Positions 17,208 through 25,621 are shown, counted from the stretch's first letter. The stretch: 64,000 nt of DNA from Planococcus ruber (GCF_022819085.1 NZ_JALHAG010000013.1:23548-87547), one strand, 5' to 3'. The notes: generated by a model from the letters alone, not told the origin. Made by a program: numbers and translations.

Positions 17208-17360
17208 GAAAAGCGCAAGCGCCCGTTTGGTGCCGACAAGCGCTGGAAGCTTTTTCGGTCATGGCGTTCTTAGCCATGGGCGGAAAAGCTGAAGCGACCT
17301 CGAGGCACCGGGCGCTGGAGACTAGACAATACGAGAAGCGCAAGCACCCGTTTGGTGCCG
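17208..17360 (+). repeat. Intergenic palindromic repeat, locus A (one full and one partial unit)
   Basis: A full unit of about 125 bp (17208-17332) starts GAAAAGCGCAAGCGCCCG and ends GGGCGCTGGAGACTAGACAA. Its arms pair at several steps: AGCGCCCG with GGGCGCT, GGTGCC with GGCACC, AGCTTTT with AAAAGCT, and ATGGC with GCCAT. A partial second unit (17333-17360) repeats only the left arm. The family recurs at 33307-33569 and 38646-39068. No open frame or transposase is present. Confidence 0.85.
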
Positions 17361-17365
17361 TTTAT

Positions 17366-17404
17366 GAAAAGAGCCGCCGGAGAAATTTCCTCTCTGGCGG
17401 CTCT
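17366..17404 (-). terminator. Terminator after thiT
   Basis: GAGCCGCC / GGCGGCTC stem followed on the minus strand by CTTTTC. Lies 22 bp past the thiT stop. Confidence 0.75.
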
Positions 17405-17426
17405 CACTTTTTTCAATTCTAAACTT

Positions 17427-18005
17427 TCACTGGACTTCGGCATCCACCAATTTAGGGGCAGCGGTGAAAAGCGCCGAACAAACCGCGGCTGCCAATAAGA
17501 AAACAGGAATCATATAAGTGGCGTTGTAAACAGCCGAATATATTAGCACGTTGCCTTCTGCAAACATCCCGAAGAATAAAACACCCGTGATGACATGCAT
17601 CAGGTAGCGCAAGAAAGATGCGATCAATACGCCGATCACGGCTGCAGCAATCATGCCGCCTGCTTTCCCTTGCTGATGGGCTTTCAAATAACGGCTGCGC
17701 ATCAGGCCAGCAAAACCGACGGCTCCGTAAGCGACGAGATAATCCAAAATCACTTGCATCACGACGAAACCGAATGACAACGGCGTAACGGAAATGACGC
17801 CGGTTACGATTTGCAGCAACCCGACTAACAGCCCGGTTAAAATTCCGGCCGCGGTGCCTCTTCTAAAAGCCATCAAAACAATGGGGATCATGACCAGGCT
17901 GACCGATCCGCCTTGCGGCATTTTAAACGCCACAAAATCCAATACATACCCGAGCGCTCCAAAAATCGCAATCTCCACCATTAACAAAACACGTAAATTT
18001 CTCAT
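17427..18005 (-). CDS. thiT: ECF transporter thiamine-binding S component
   Basis: 192 residues, six hydrophobic helices, matching ThiT (YuaJ), the substrate-binding part of the energy-coupling-factor thiamine transporter. It works with the shared EcfA/A'/T module encoded elsewhere. The N-terminal EIAIFGALGYVLDF and the SLVMIPIVLMAFRRG segment are typical. A TPP riboswitch and terminator lie immediately upstream on the same strand, independent support for a thiamine-related role. The ATG at 18005 has GGAGG 7 bases upstream. Monocistronic. Confidence 0.92.
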   Translation of the reverse strand: MRNLRVLLMVEIAIFGALGYVLDFVAFKMPQGGSVSLVMIPIVLMAFRRGTAAGILTGLLVGLLQIVTGVISVTPLSFGFVVMQVILDYLVAYGAVGFAGLMRSRYLKAHQQGKAGGMIAAAVIGVLIASFLRYLMHVITGVLFFGMFAEGNVLIYSAVYNATYMIPVFLLAAAVCSALFTAAPKLVDAEVQ

Positions 18006-18059
18006 GACTTCCTCCTTGTGTTGTGCACATCACCAGAAGGGCCGCAGAAAAAAACCATA

Positions 18060-18093
18060 AAAAGCGGCGCCAGGACAGATCCTGACGCCGCAT
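18060..18093 (-). terminator. Riboswitch-controlled terminator before thiT
   Basis: GCGGCGTCAGGA / TCCTGGCGCCGC stem then TTTTTATGG on the minus strand, between the TPP aptamer and the thiT ribosome site. Confidence 0.85.
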
Positions 18094-18110
18094 AAAAGGC
18101 AGGTTTCTAT

Positions 18111-18193
18111 CCACATCCCTGCGCAAGCGTTAACTTACAGGTTCGAAGGGTAAGAACAAAACTGTTCACTCTCAGCAAAAGCTCCCCTTGTGG
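18111..18193 (-). promoter_or_regulatory. TPP riboswitch (THI element)
   Basis: On the minus strand the aptamer shows CCACAAGGGGAGC, then CTGAGAGTG, a variable stem, ACCCTTCGAACCTG, and the closing AGGGATGTGG. These are the conserved TPP-binding segments in order; P1 pairs CCACA with TGTGG. With the downstream terminator it should stop transcription of thiT when thiamine pyrophosphate is plentiful. Confidence 0.95.
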
Positions 18194-18344
18194 TGTATAC
18201 ATTAAATTCTCTTTCATCCTTCATTGTACACAAGGTCAAATGTGAAAGCAATTCGTTTTAAGTGCTCTTCTTAGGGTACACTTTTATTGATGAACTATTT
18301 TGAAAGGTGGTGAAAGCAGCAAGCATCCATTTGCTGCTAAGGAC

Positions 18345-19418
18345 ATGATTGACTTACTAAAAGATTTGATTAAAATCAAAAGCGATGATCAAGAAGGCGC
18401 CAATCAAGCATTACTGTTTTGTGCCGATTGGCTGAAAGAAAAAGGAGAAACTGTCACGATCCATGAAAACAACGGCTTCAAGATGCTTACTGCCATCAAA
18501 GGCGCCGGAGAAGAGACGCTCATCTGGAACGGCCATGTGGACGTGGTGCCTGGACACGAAGAGCAATTCACCCCATTCGAAGAACTTGGACGTTTATATG
18601 GCCGCGGCGCAGCCGATATGAAAGCGGGCGTAGCGGCAATGATGCAGGCGTTCATCGAACTCGATGCCTCGGCTTTGGAGAAAACGGTTCAACTACATAT
18701 TGTCACCGATGAGGAAATCGGCGGCCGCAATACATCGAAATGGTTGGTTGACCAAGGATACCATGGCGACTTTGTCATCTGCGGAGAACCGACAGGCTTA
18801 AAAGTCGGGCTCCAATCAAAAGGCATATTACGAATGGATTTGACTTTTAAAGGAAAACCGGCGCATGGCAGCCGCCCTTGGGAAGGCATCAATGCCATCG
18901 AATCAGCGATGAAATACCATATGGCCATGAGCGAATTGCCTTTCCGGAAAGAATCGACGGAATACTACGAGCAGCCATCCGTCAACTTGCCGATCATCAA
19001 GGCAGGCGACCGCTATAATGTCGTGCCGGAAATTTGCCATATGTCCTACGATATCCGCTTTATGCCCGGACAGGACAAAGATGAAATCGTCCGGCAAATG
19101 GCTGAACTGGCGGATACGTTAAATGTGGATATGGAATATAAAGCAAGCGGTTCTACACCTGCTTTAACAACGACTCAAGAAAATCCGTATATCCAAATGC
19201 TGCAGAAAGCGATTAAAAACGTAACGGATCAGGAAGCGATTCTTTTTGGCCAGCACGGGGCTGCGGATACACGCTACTATGCGGAAGTTACGGGCGGCGA
19301 AGGCGCAATTGAATTTGGCCCGAGCGGAGATGACTGGCACGGCAATGCGGAATATGTCACGATCTCCAGTGTCCATGAATACAAAGAAATCCTTGTTGCG
19401 CATGCCCTCTCTAAATGA
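18345..19418 (+). CDS. M20 family metallopeptidase (ArgE/DapE/CPG2-like)
   Basis: 357 residues from ATG 18345. M20 landmarks are present: NGHVDVVP (metal His and catalytic Asp), GRGAADMKAG, TDEEIGG (catalytic Glu and metal Glu), GEPTG (metal Asp position), and a late GQHGAADTRY. The fold is ArgE/DapE-like, so it is an amidohydrolase acting on an N-acylated amino acid or dipeptide; substrate not assigned. The start is unclear: the AAAGGTGGTG at 18303-18312 has no start codon at the right distance. TTG at 18300 precedes it and ATG at 18345 follows it by 32 bases. I prefer 18345 because it gives the usual N-terminus. Confidence 0.8.
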   Translation: MIDLLKDLIKIKSDDQEGANQALLFCADWLKEKGETVTIHENNGFKMLTAIKGAGEETLIWNGHVDVVPGHEEQFTPFEELGRLYGRGAADMKAGVAAMMQAFIELDASALEKTVQLHIVTDEEIGGRNTSKWLVDQGYHGDFVICGEPTGLKVGLQSKGILRMDLTFKGKPAHGSRPWEGINAIESAMKYHMAMSELPFRKESTEYYEQPSVNLPIIKAGDRYNVVPEICHMSYDIRFMPGQDKDEIVRQMAELADTLNVDMEYKASGSTPALTTTQENPYIQMLQKAIKNVTDQEAILFGQHGAADTRYYAEVTGGEGAIEFGPSGDDWHGNAEYVTISSVHEYKEILVAHALSK

Positions 19419-19485
19419 AAAAGGTTTGCGTTTCATGAAATAAGGGAAATCATTAATTAGCGAATCTATGATGGGAGCGATGAAT

Positions 19486-19617
19486 ATGGGAATCGGACGC
19501 ATTGTGAAGACGGCAATTAAGATTGCACCTATTGCCTACCCAATTATTAAAAAAGTGATGGACAGCAAAAAAGCTGGAAATACGACACCTTATAAGACGC
19601 CAAACTCCAAACGATAA
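19486..19617 (+). CDS. Small cationic amphipathic peptide
   Basis: A 43-codon frame. Residues 1-26 (MGIGRIVKTAIKIAPIAYPI and on) mix Lys/Arg with Ile/Ala in an amphipathic helical pattern, and the tail is Lys/Pro/Thr-rich. GGGAG lies 8 bases before the ATG; an ATG two codons earlier is also possible. A strong terminator begins right after the stop. It lies 67 bp after the M20 peptidase gene on the same strand. Family not recognised; it could be a membrane-surface peptide or a toxin-like product. Confidence 0.55.
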   Translation: MGIGRIVKTAIKIAPIAYPIIKKVMDSKKAGNTTPYKTPNSKR

Positions 19618-19658
19618 AAACAAAGCCGCAGCGATTGAAATCGCTGCGGCTTTGTTTT
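19618..19658. terminator. Bidirectional terminator
   Basis: CAAAGCCGCAGCGATT / AATCGCTGCGGCTTTG stem with A- and T-runs, between the small peptide gene and the convergent SGNH hydrolase gene. Confidence 0.9.
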
Positions 19659-19660
19659 AT

Positions 19661-20575
19661 TCAAATATAAGGAAGAACTTCACGCAAGGCTAAGTAGTCC
19701 AATTCCACTTTTTCAGATGGGCGCATGGCCGATGTATTTTCCAACGCCGGCGGATTCTCGGTTGAGACTGCACCTTGTTCCTGCGCTTGTAGAATCTGTT
19801 CGAAACTTAACGGGTTCGGTGCAGGGAGTTCGGTGTTCTCAACTTTCCAGCCTTTCTGGTACTGCTCTAAAAAAGCATTGGCCATCGCTTGATAGCCTGT
19901 AAAATTCGGATGGACATCTGCAGGATTCGGCACTTTATCCGTTGGCGATGCACCAAAAGCGGCATCAACCGGAACAAACTGCGCCCCCGCTTTCGCCGCC
20001 GATTGTTTTAAAATCGCATTCAAGCGGTCCAGCTGCTTGCCTGTCCCTTCTTTTTGCGAATCACGTACATGCGGATAAGCGAAATAATAGCCCATGACGT
20101 AGACGTCCGCTTTCGGGGCTCTTGCTTTCAATTCGGCTAGGATGGCTTCCATGTTCTGCCGCGCCTCATTCAACGCAAAGTCAGCCTGGATTTGCTGAAA
20201 AGTCAGCGAGCCTTCTTTTGGATTTACTTGCACTAAGCGCAGTAAGTCATTGGCTCCCGCTGATAGCGTGATGATATTCGCTGAAGCCAACACTTCTTTT
20301 GCTTCCGGAGACTTGATTCTCTCCAACACATCTTCTGTCGTAAAGCCTGGGAACGCCAAGTCTTTCGTGAATAAAGCGACAGGCTGATGGCGTGCGAGCT
20401 CTCCGGCAATCATATCCGCGTAGCCCGCATCAATTTGGGAATTGGGCGTTTGCCCTGCAGCCAAGGAATCGCCCAACGCTACATAAACCGCAGGTATTTT
20501 AATCGCTGCCTGCGCTTGCACCGAAGAACCGAAGAACATGAAAACCAGCACCAACGCGATTCCTATTTTCTTCAC
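19661..20575 (-). CDS. Secreted SGNH/GDSL hydrolase
   Basis: 304 residues from GTG 20575. The signal peptide covers about residues 1-24 (hydrophobic core ALVLVFMFFGSSV, cleavage near AQA). The mature enzyme carries the GDSL block VALGDSLAAGQ (catalytic Ser), the Asn block (SAGANDLL) and block V NPADVHPN (catalytic Asp and His). It is an extracytoplasmic esterase or lipase. About 80 residues after the catalytic His, rich in Pro, Glu and Gln, are not part of the core fold. GTG 20575 has AGAGGTG 6 bases upstream; GTG 20584 overlaps that site and is less likely. It lies 12 bp downstream of the aminopeptidase gene. Confidence 0.85.
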   Translation of the reverse strand: MKKIGIALVLVFMFFGSSVQAQAAIKIPAVYVALGDSLAAGQTPNSQIDAGYADMIAGELARHQPVALFTKDLAFPGFTTEDVLERIKSPEAKEVLASANIITLSAGANDLLRLVQVNPKEGSLTFQQIQADFALNEARQNMEAILAELKARAPKADVYVMGYYFAYPHVRDSQKEGTGKQLDRLNAILKQSAAKAGAQFVPVDAAFGASPTDKVPNPADVHPNFTGYQAMANAFLEQYQKGWKVENTELPAPNPLSFEQILQAQEQGAVSTENPPALENTSAMRPSEKVELDYLALREVLPYI

Positions 20576-20587
20576 TTTGCTCACCTC

Positions 20588-21820
20588 TTAAAATGCCCAG
20601 TTTCCGTTCCGGAAAACCGGTTCGCTTGAGCCGTCTTCGTAAATGCCGTCAATCGACATCTCGCCGCTGCCGATCATAAAATCTTCGTGAACGATTGATG
20701 TGTTCAATCCGATTGACTCCAATTGTGTACGTTCCAAATCACGCGCTCCTTCGTAGCACGTTGGATACGAATCGCCGATTGCCAAGTGGTTTGATGCATT
20801 TTCATCGAAAAGCGTATTATAGAAAAGAATATTGGCATCCGAAATAGGCGACTCATGAGGAACTAAAGCTACTTCCCCTAGGTACGCTGCCCCTTCATCC
20901 GACTGGATCATTTCATCCAGCAGCTCTTGTCCGACTCCAGCTTCCGCCTTCACAATTTTCCCTTTTTCAAAAGTCAATGTGAAATCATCAATGATATTCC
21001 CTTGGTAGACAAGCGGTTTTGTGTTGCGGACAAACCCTTCGACACCATATTTAGTCGGGACGGTATAGACTTCTTCCGTCGGCATATTGGCGATGAACGA
21101 ATTGCCTTGCGGCGTTTTTGCAGCGCCTGTCAGCCATAGATGCTTTTCCGGAAGAGAAATCGTCAAATCCGTTCCAGGTGCTGTGTAATGCAATTTCGCA
21201 AACCGTTTTTCATTCAATTGTGCAGCACGGGTTTCCAAATGCTCAACGTGGTCTGTCCATTTTTGGACAGCATCGCCTTCGCCAATGCGCACTGTTTTAA
21301 AGATGGCATTCCAAAGCGCTTCAATTTGCTGATCGCTTTCAAGATCCGGGAATACTTTTTCGGCCCATTTCTTGGAAGGGATGGCGATAATCGACCATGC
21401 AATTTTATCCGAGCCCACTGCTTGGCGGTAGTTCTCCAATGCCTTGCCTGCTGATTTCTGTGAATCCGACAGACGTTTCGTTGGGATTCCGGTCAATAAA
21501 TCCGGATCTTCTGCATCAATCCACAAGAAGGAACCGCCCGTCTTAATGATTTCATCGCGCTGGACAACTGACCATTCCGGATATTCGTTGAACGCTTCGT
21601 CCGGCGCCAATTCGTAATGGTCGCGTGTATGGACTGGGTCTGCGTAATTGACATGGACGCGCTTCGCACCAGCTTCATATGCTTTTTTCACCACTAAGCG
21701 TGTGAATTCGACGGTATCTGTCGTTGTATTGATCAGAATGATTTGCCCTTTTTGGACATTCAAGCCGACATGGACTGTCAGCTCTGCATATTGTTCCATT
21801 TTCTCTTGAAAAGTCATCAT
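20588..21820 (-). CDS. M29 family metallo-aminopeptidase (second copy)
   Basis: 410 residues, a paralogue of the enzyme at 9126-10358. The metal-binding contexts are kept: MPTEEVYTVP, GEVALVPHES, ENASNHLAIG and VHEDFMIG. Over the last 150 residues the two proteins are clearly more than half identical by eye. The ATG overlaps the stop of the helicase gene, and the SGNH hydrolase follows within 12 bp, so helicase, peptidase and hydrolase appear to be one operon. ATG ATG at the start leaves one codon of doubt. Confidence 0.88.
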   Translation of the reverse strand: MMTFQEKMEQYAELTVHVGLNVQKGQIILINTTTDTVEFTRLVVKKAYEAGAKRVHVNYADPVHTRDHYELAPDEAFNEYPEWSVVQRDEIIKTGGSFLWIDAEDPDLLTGIPTKRLSDSQKSAGKALENYRQAVGSDKIAWSIIAIPSKKWAEKVFPDLESDQQIEALWNAIFKTVRIGEGDAVQKWTDHVEHLETRAAQLNEKRFAKLHYTAPGTDLTISLPEKHLWLTGAAKTPQGNSFIANMPTEEVYTVPTKYGVEGFVRNTKPLVYQGNIIDDFTLTFEKGKIVKAEAGVGQELLDEMIQSDEGAAYLGEVALVPHESPISDANILFYNTLFDENASNHLAIGDSYPTCYEGARDLERTQLESIGLNTSIVHEDFMIGSGEMSIDGIYEDGSSEPVFRNGNWAF

Positions 21821-22974
21821 TTTTTCCCCTTTTCAGAAACTGTTTTGCTGTTGCCTGCCACCAATTGGCCGCCATGAAGAATTTTTTGGACCGGTTTTGA
21901 CGGCAATTCTTTCGTGAATTTCTTGTAATGCCGTTCATCTGCGTAAGCGAGCAGCGTCAAGACTTCGCCGTCTGCACCTGCTCGTCCCGTGCGTCCTGAA
22001 CGGTGCATATACTGCTCCACTGATTGCGGCACGTCCACGTGAATAACGTGGGTAACGGCGTCAATATCCAATCCTCTGGCCGCCACTTCCGTTGCGATTA
22101 AAATGGAAACTTCTCCGTTCCGGAACGAATCCAATGCTTTTTTCCGTTGATCTTTGTTCATTTCCGAGTGCAGCGTCACAATTTTGGCATCGCGGAACTT
22201 CAGTTTATTTTCTTTCATCAACAGTTGATCCAGGTTATTGACGAAAGCCAAGCCTTTCATTCCTTCAATATGCGAAATTCTGCGGAGCAGATCCGTTTTA
22301 TCGCGTTCATCCACTTTAATGAAAGAATGGGTGACTTTTCCTTGCATCGGCAAGTCTTCCGCTGTAACGCGAAGGCGTGTCGGGTGGTTCATCAAACGGT
22401 CAGCCACCAATTCGACTTCTTCCGTAATTGTAGCCGACACCAGCACTAACTGGCGGTCGTGCTGCGTTTTTTCAATCAAGTCTTTCATGAGGTTGCGATG
22501 TTCGCGTGCCATCAATTGGTCGCCTTCATCCAGCACCAGCATCCGGATTTCATGCATTTTCAATTTCTTTGTTTTCACTAATTCACTCAAACGGCCCGGG
22601 GTCCCGACAACAATGGCCGGTTTTTTCTTGAGCTTTTCAAGCTGGCGCTGCATATTCGCGCCGCCGATCAATTGTGTGACGGTAACATCCGTGCCTTCTG
22701 TCCATTCGCGCAACACATTGACAATTTGCATCGACAGCTCCTGGGACGGTGCCACAATCATTGCTTGGACGGATTTTTTCTCCGGATTGATGCGCTGCAG
22801 AATCGGCAGTACATAAGCCAAAGTTTTTCCGGAACCTGTCGGAGACTCCGCTACGATGTCATTGCCTGCGAGCATTTCAGGAATCATCTGCTCTTGGATC
22901 GGCATTGCCTGTTCAAATCCTGCATTTTTCCATTTTTCCTGCCAAATTGGATCCAGTTCATTTATATAGTTCAT
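21817..22974 (-). CDS. DEAD-box RNA helicase (YfmL-like)
   Basis: 385 residues, a minimal helicase core without C-terminal extension. It has the Q-motif region (QAMPIQEQMIPEML), Walker A SPTGSGKT near 45, the DEAD motif written DEGD (VLDEGDQLM) near 150, SAT near 180, and HRSGRTGR near 333. The size and lack of extension fit B. subtilis YfmL, which aids large ribosomal subunit assembly, rather than CshA or CshB. ATG 22974 has GGTGG upstream. It is first in the run helicase, M29 peptidase, SGNH hydrolase. Confidence 0.85.
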   Translation of the reverse strand: MNYINELDPIWQEKWKNAGFEQAMPIQEQMIPEMLAGNDIVAESPTGSGKTLAYVLPILQRINPEKKSVQAMIVAPSQELSMQIVNVLREWTEGTDVTVTQLIGGANMQRQLEKLKKKPAIVVGTPGRLSELVKTKKLKMHEIRMLVLDEGDQLMAREHRNLMKDLIEKTQHDRQLVLVSATITEEVELVADRLMNHPTRLRVTAEDLPMQGKVTHSFIKVDERDKTDLLRRISHIEGMKGLAFVNNLDQLLMKENKLKFRDAKIVTLHSEMNKDQRKKALDSFRNGEVSILIATEVAARGLDIDAVTHVIHVDVPQSVEQYMHRSGRTGRAGADGEVLTLLAYADERHYKKFTKELPSKPVQKILHGGQLVAGNSKTVSEKGKK

Positions 22975-23070
22975 CTTTTATTCCACCTTCTTTTCGATGC
23001 TAATAGTGTACCATATTTGGCGCCATAGCTGGACATTTTGAAGCACCTCGGCAAACGTTCCGTTTCCATC

Positions 23071-23100
23071 AAAAAAGCCAGCCCATATTCAGGCTGGCTA
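23071..23100 (-). terminator. Terminator after the MFS efflux gene
   Basis: AGCCAGCC / GGCTGGCT stem with TTTTTT following on the minus strand. Confidence 0.85.
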
Positions 23101-23103
23101 AGC

Positions 23104-24573
23104 TTATTCGGTTACTTGCTTTTGTTTATAGACAATTTCTTTTTCCGCTTCCGTTACTGGGCGTGTCGGTTTTTTAATGAACAAGGCCAAAAGCAGCGCA
23201 ACGAGTGCAATGAAGGTAGAAACAAAGAATGAAAAGTTAATGCCTTCAAGCATCGCCATATTCAAAATCTGTTCCGGCGGAGTTCCGCTCAAAGCCAAAT
23301 CTTTTGCTGCAGATTCTGTGCGGGCATTCATAATAGAGATCAAGAATGCAGAACCGACAGCTCCAGCGACTTGCTGCAGCGTATTGTTAATCGCTGTACC
23401 GTGCGGATACGATTTCATCGGCAATGTATTCAAACCGTTCGTCATAACCGGCATCATGACCATTGAAATCCCGAACATCCGCAGCGTGTAGATGAGCATG
23501 ATATTTACAAAGCTTGAATCGATGCTAAGCTGGCTGAACATATAAGTCGTCAAGACGACAATTAATAATCCTGGAACCGCAAGAACTTTCGCGCCGAAGC
23601 GGTCAAACAAGCGGCCCGTCACCGGTGACATGACCCCCATCACTAAAGCGCCCGGCAGCATCAGCAAACCGGAGTTGATCGGTGAAATCCCTTTGATGCT
23701 TTGAATATAGATTGGCATCAAAATCATCGCTGAGAACATCGACATCGACACAACCACAGAAATGGCTGAAGACAAAGCAAACATCGGATATTTGTAGATG
23801 CGGATTTGCAATAAAGGCTCATCCAATTTCAATTGGCGGAAAATGAAAATGATTAGCGATACAATCCCGACAGCAATTGTCGTCATCACGACAGGATCGG
23901 TCCATCCCATTGTTCCGGCCGAGCTGAATCCGTAGAGGATGCCGCCGAAGCCTAACGTCGAAAGAATCAGTGATCCGGTATCAAGCGAGATATTGCGGTC
24001 TTGGAACGTCAAGTTCTTCAGTTTAAAGATACCGAGTGCAAGCGGCACTACGGCTATCGGCAAGACGATCCAGAACAGGACACGCCATGAGTAGTGTTCA
24101 ACGATAAATCCTGAAAGGGTTGGCCCGATAGCCGGGGCTACGACCATGACAAGGCCAAAGACGCCCATTGCTTGTCCGCGTTTTTCCACAGGAAACGCTG
24201 CGAGCATAACGTTCATTAGTAACGGCATCATTAGCGCCGCACCAGATGCTTGGATCATGCGCCCGATCAAGAGGACGCTAAATACAGGTGCTACTGCCGC
24301 AAGTAACGTCCCTGTCGCGAACAACGACATCGCTACGATAAAAATCGAGCGGTTTGAGTAGCGTTGGATCAAATAAGCACTGGCCGGGATTAAGATCCCG
24401 TTGACCAGCATATACGCGGTCACGAGCCATTGCGCGGTCGATGCATCGATTTCAAAATCGCCCATGATCGACGGCAATGCTACGTTCAATAAAGTCTGGT
24501 TAAAGATGGCCACAAATGCTCCAGTAAAGAGTATGGCAATAATGCCATAAGGCGGTTTTTTCTGTTCTGTCAT
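23104..24573 (-). CDS. DHA2 family multidrug efflux MFS transporter
   Basis: 489 residues with about fourteen membrane helices, the EmrB/QacA (DHA2) group. Motif C of drug:H+ antiporters is visible (VVAPAIGPTLSGFI, about residues 145-158), and motif A-like RYSNRS lies after helix 2. It should export hydrophobic or cationic drugs at the expense of the proton gradient. GGAGG precedes the ATG by 8 bases. It diverges from a TetR-type regulator gene with a palindrome in the 175-bp gap, the usual layout for a self-contained efflux/regulator pair (as lmrB/lmrA or qacA/qacR). Substrate unknown. Confidence 0.87.
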   Translation of the reverse strand: MTEQKKPPYGIIAILFTGAFVAIFNQTLLNVALPSIMGDFEIDASTAQWLVTAYMLVNGILIPASAYLIQRYSNRSIFIVAMSLFATGTLLAAVAPVFSVLLIGRMIQASGAALMMPLLMNVMLAAFPVEKRGQAMGVFGLVMVVAPAIGPTLSGFIVEHYSWRVLFWIVLPIAVVPLALGIFKLKNLTFQDRNISLDTGSLILSTLGFGGILYGFSSAGTMGWTDPVVMTTIAVGIVSLIIFIFRQLKLDEPLLQIRIYKYPMFALSSAISVVVSMSMFSAMILMPIYIQSIKGISPINSGLLMLPGALVMGVMSPVTGRLFDRFGAKVLAVPGLLIVVLTTYMFSQLSIDSSFVNIMLIYTLRMFGISMVMMPVMTNGLNTLPMKSYPHGTAINNTLQQVAGAVGSAFLISIMNARTESAAKDLALSGTPPEQILNMAMLEGINFSFFVSTFIALVALLLALFIKKPTRPVTEAEKEIVYKQKQVTE

Positions 24574-24692
24574 TCTTTTATTCCTCCGTAATTTCTTGCG
24601 TGATTATGGTTCTTTATTTCTCCATTGCATTATTCTATACCGCTCGTCCAATTTAATCAAGAGAAATATACCGACAGTCCAAAAACATTGAT

Positions 24693-24708
24693 TTGAAAGT
24701 GTTTTCAA
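24693..24708. promoter_or_regulatory. Candidate operator palindrome between efflux and TetR genes
   Basis: TTGAAA, 4 bases, TTTCAA: a perfect inverted repeat located 40 bp before the tetR-type start and 120 bp before the MFS start. Position fits a TetR-family operator; binding is inferred. Confidence 0.4.
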
Positions 24709-24748
24709 GATATGATGAGACTAGACTACGAGTATAAAGGTGAATGAA

Positions 24749-25621
24749 ATGAATTCAAAAAAACAAAAAATTACGAACGCCGCGTATAAGCTTTTCATCA
24801 ATCAAGGATATAATTCTTCTTCCATCCAGGACATCCTTGATGAAGCGGGCGTATCGAAAGGCACGTTCTATAATTATTTTTCCTCCAAAACGGAATGCCT
24901 GATTGCTATTATGGAATCGGTGGGCAGCGAAATTCGCCAGAAACGGATTGCGGCCTCTGTCGGAAGACCGCTCGATGACTTGGACGTTCTCGCCGAGCAA
25001 ATGTACATCCGCATCCAGATGAACCGCGAGAAAAATCTCTTCGCTTTGTACGAAAGCATTTTCTATTCCCAGGACGAAGAACTGAAGAAATATGCACGGG
25101 AAGTATACATCACGGAATTGAACTGGATTGCTACCCGCATCACTGACGTCTTTGGTGACGAGGCTAAGCCTTTCGCTTTAGATAATGCAGCGGCCGTGCA
25201 CGGCGCTATCCAGCAGCTGATCAATTTATGGAAAGTCACGTCGACTGAGGAGTTGCCGACTAAGGCACTTTCTTCTTTCGTTTTGAGGAGATTAAAAACG
25301 AATATAGCGGATCAAATCAAACAAAATGACCGTTTTATCCAAAAAAACAATTTAACGGTTTCCTCCCCGCTTCCGAAAATGACACTTCCGGAATTGAGCG
25401 GGAAGTTAAAGGATTTGGTGTGCCAAGAAGACGAACCCGACGCCAGGGAATTGGTTATTTTCCTCGCGGACGAACTTATAGCCAAAGAGCCGCGATATGT
25501 ATTAATGGAAAGTGCACTCGCTACGCTTTCCAACAGCCATACGTACGAGCTGGAGTTGGTGGCGGCGCTTGAAAAAGTATGGAACATCTTACAGGAACGC
25601 AAAAAAGAGGCAAAGCGATAA
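24749..25621 (+). CDS. TetR/AcrR family transcriptional regulator
   Basis: 290 residues, longer than the typical 190-210. The N-terminal TetR DNA-binding domain is clear: ITNAAYKLFINQGYNSSSIQ, DILDEAGVSKGTFYNYFSSK, residues 6-50. The remainder is ligand-binding helices, with about 80 extra residues at the C-terminus that I cannot assign. ATG 24749 is preceded by AAAGGTG. It is divergent to the DHA2 efflux gene and probably represses it and itself, releasing DNA on binding a drug. The stop codon lies inside the terminator shared with the convergent amidase gene. Confidence 0.85.
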   Translation: MNSKKQKITNAAYKLFINQGYNSSSIQDILDEAGVSKGTFYNYFSSKTECLIAIMESVGSEIRQKRIAASVGRPLDDLDVLAEQMYIRIQMNREKNLFALYESIFYSQDEELKKYAREVYITELNWIATRITDVFGDEAKPFALDNAAAVHGAIQQLINLWKVTSTEELPTKALSSFVLRRLKTNIADQIKQNDRFIQKNNLTVSSPLPKMTLPELSGKLKDLVCQEDEPDARELVIFLADELIAKEPRYVLMESALATLSNSHTYELELVAALEKVWNILQERKKEAKR

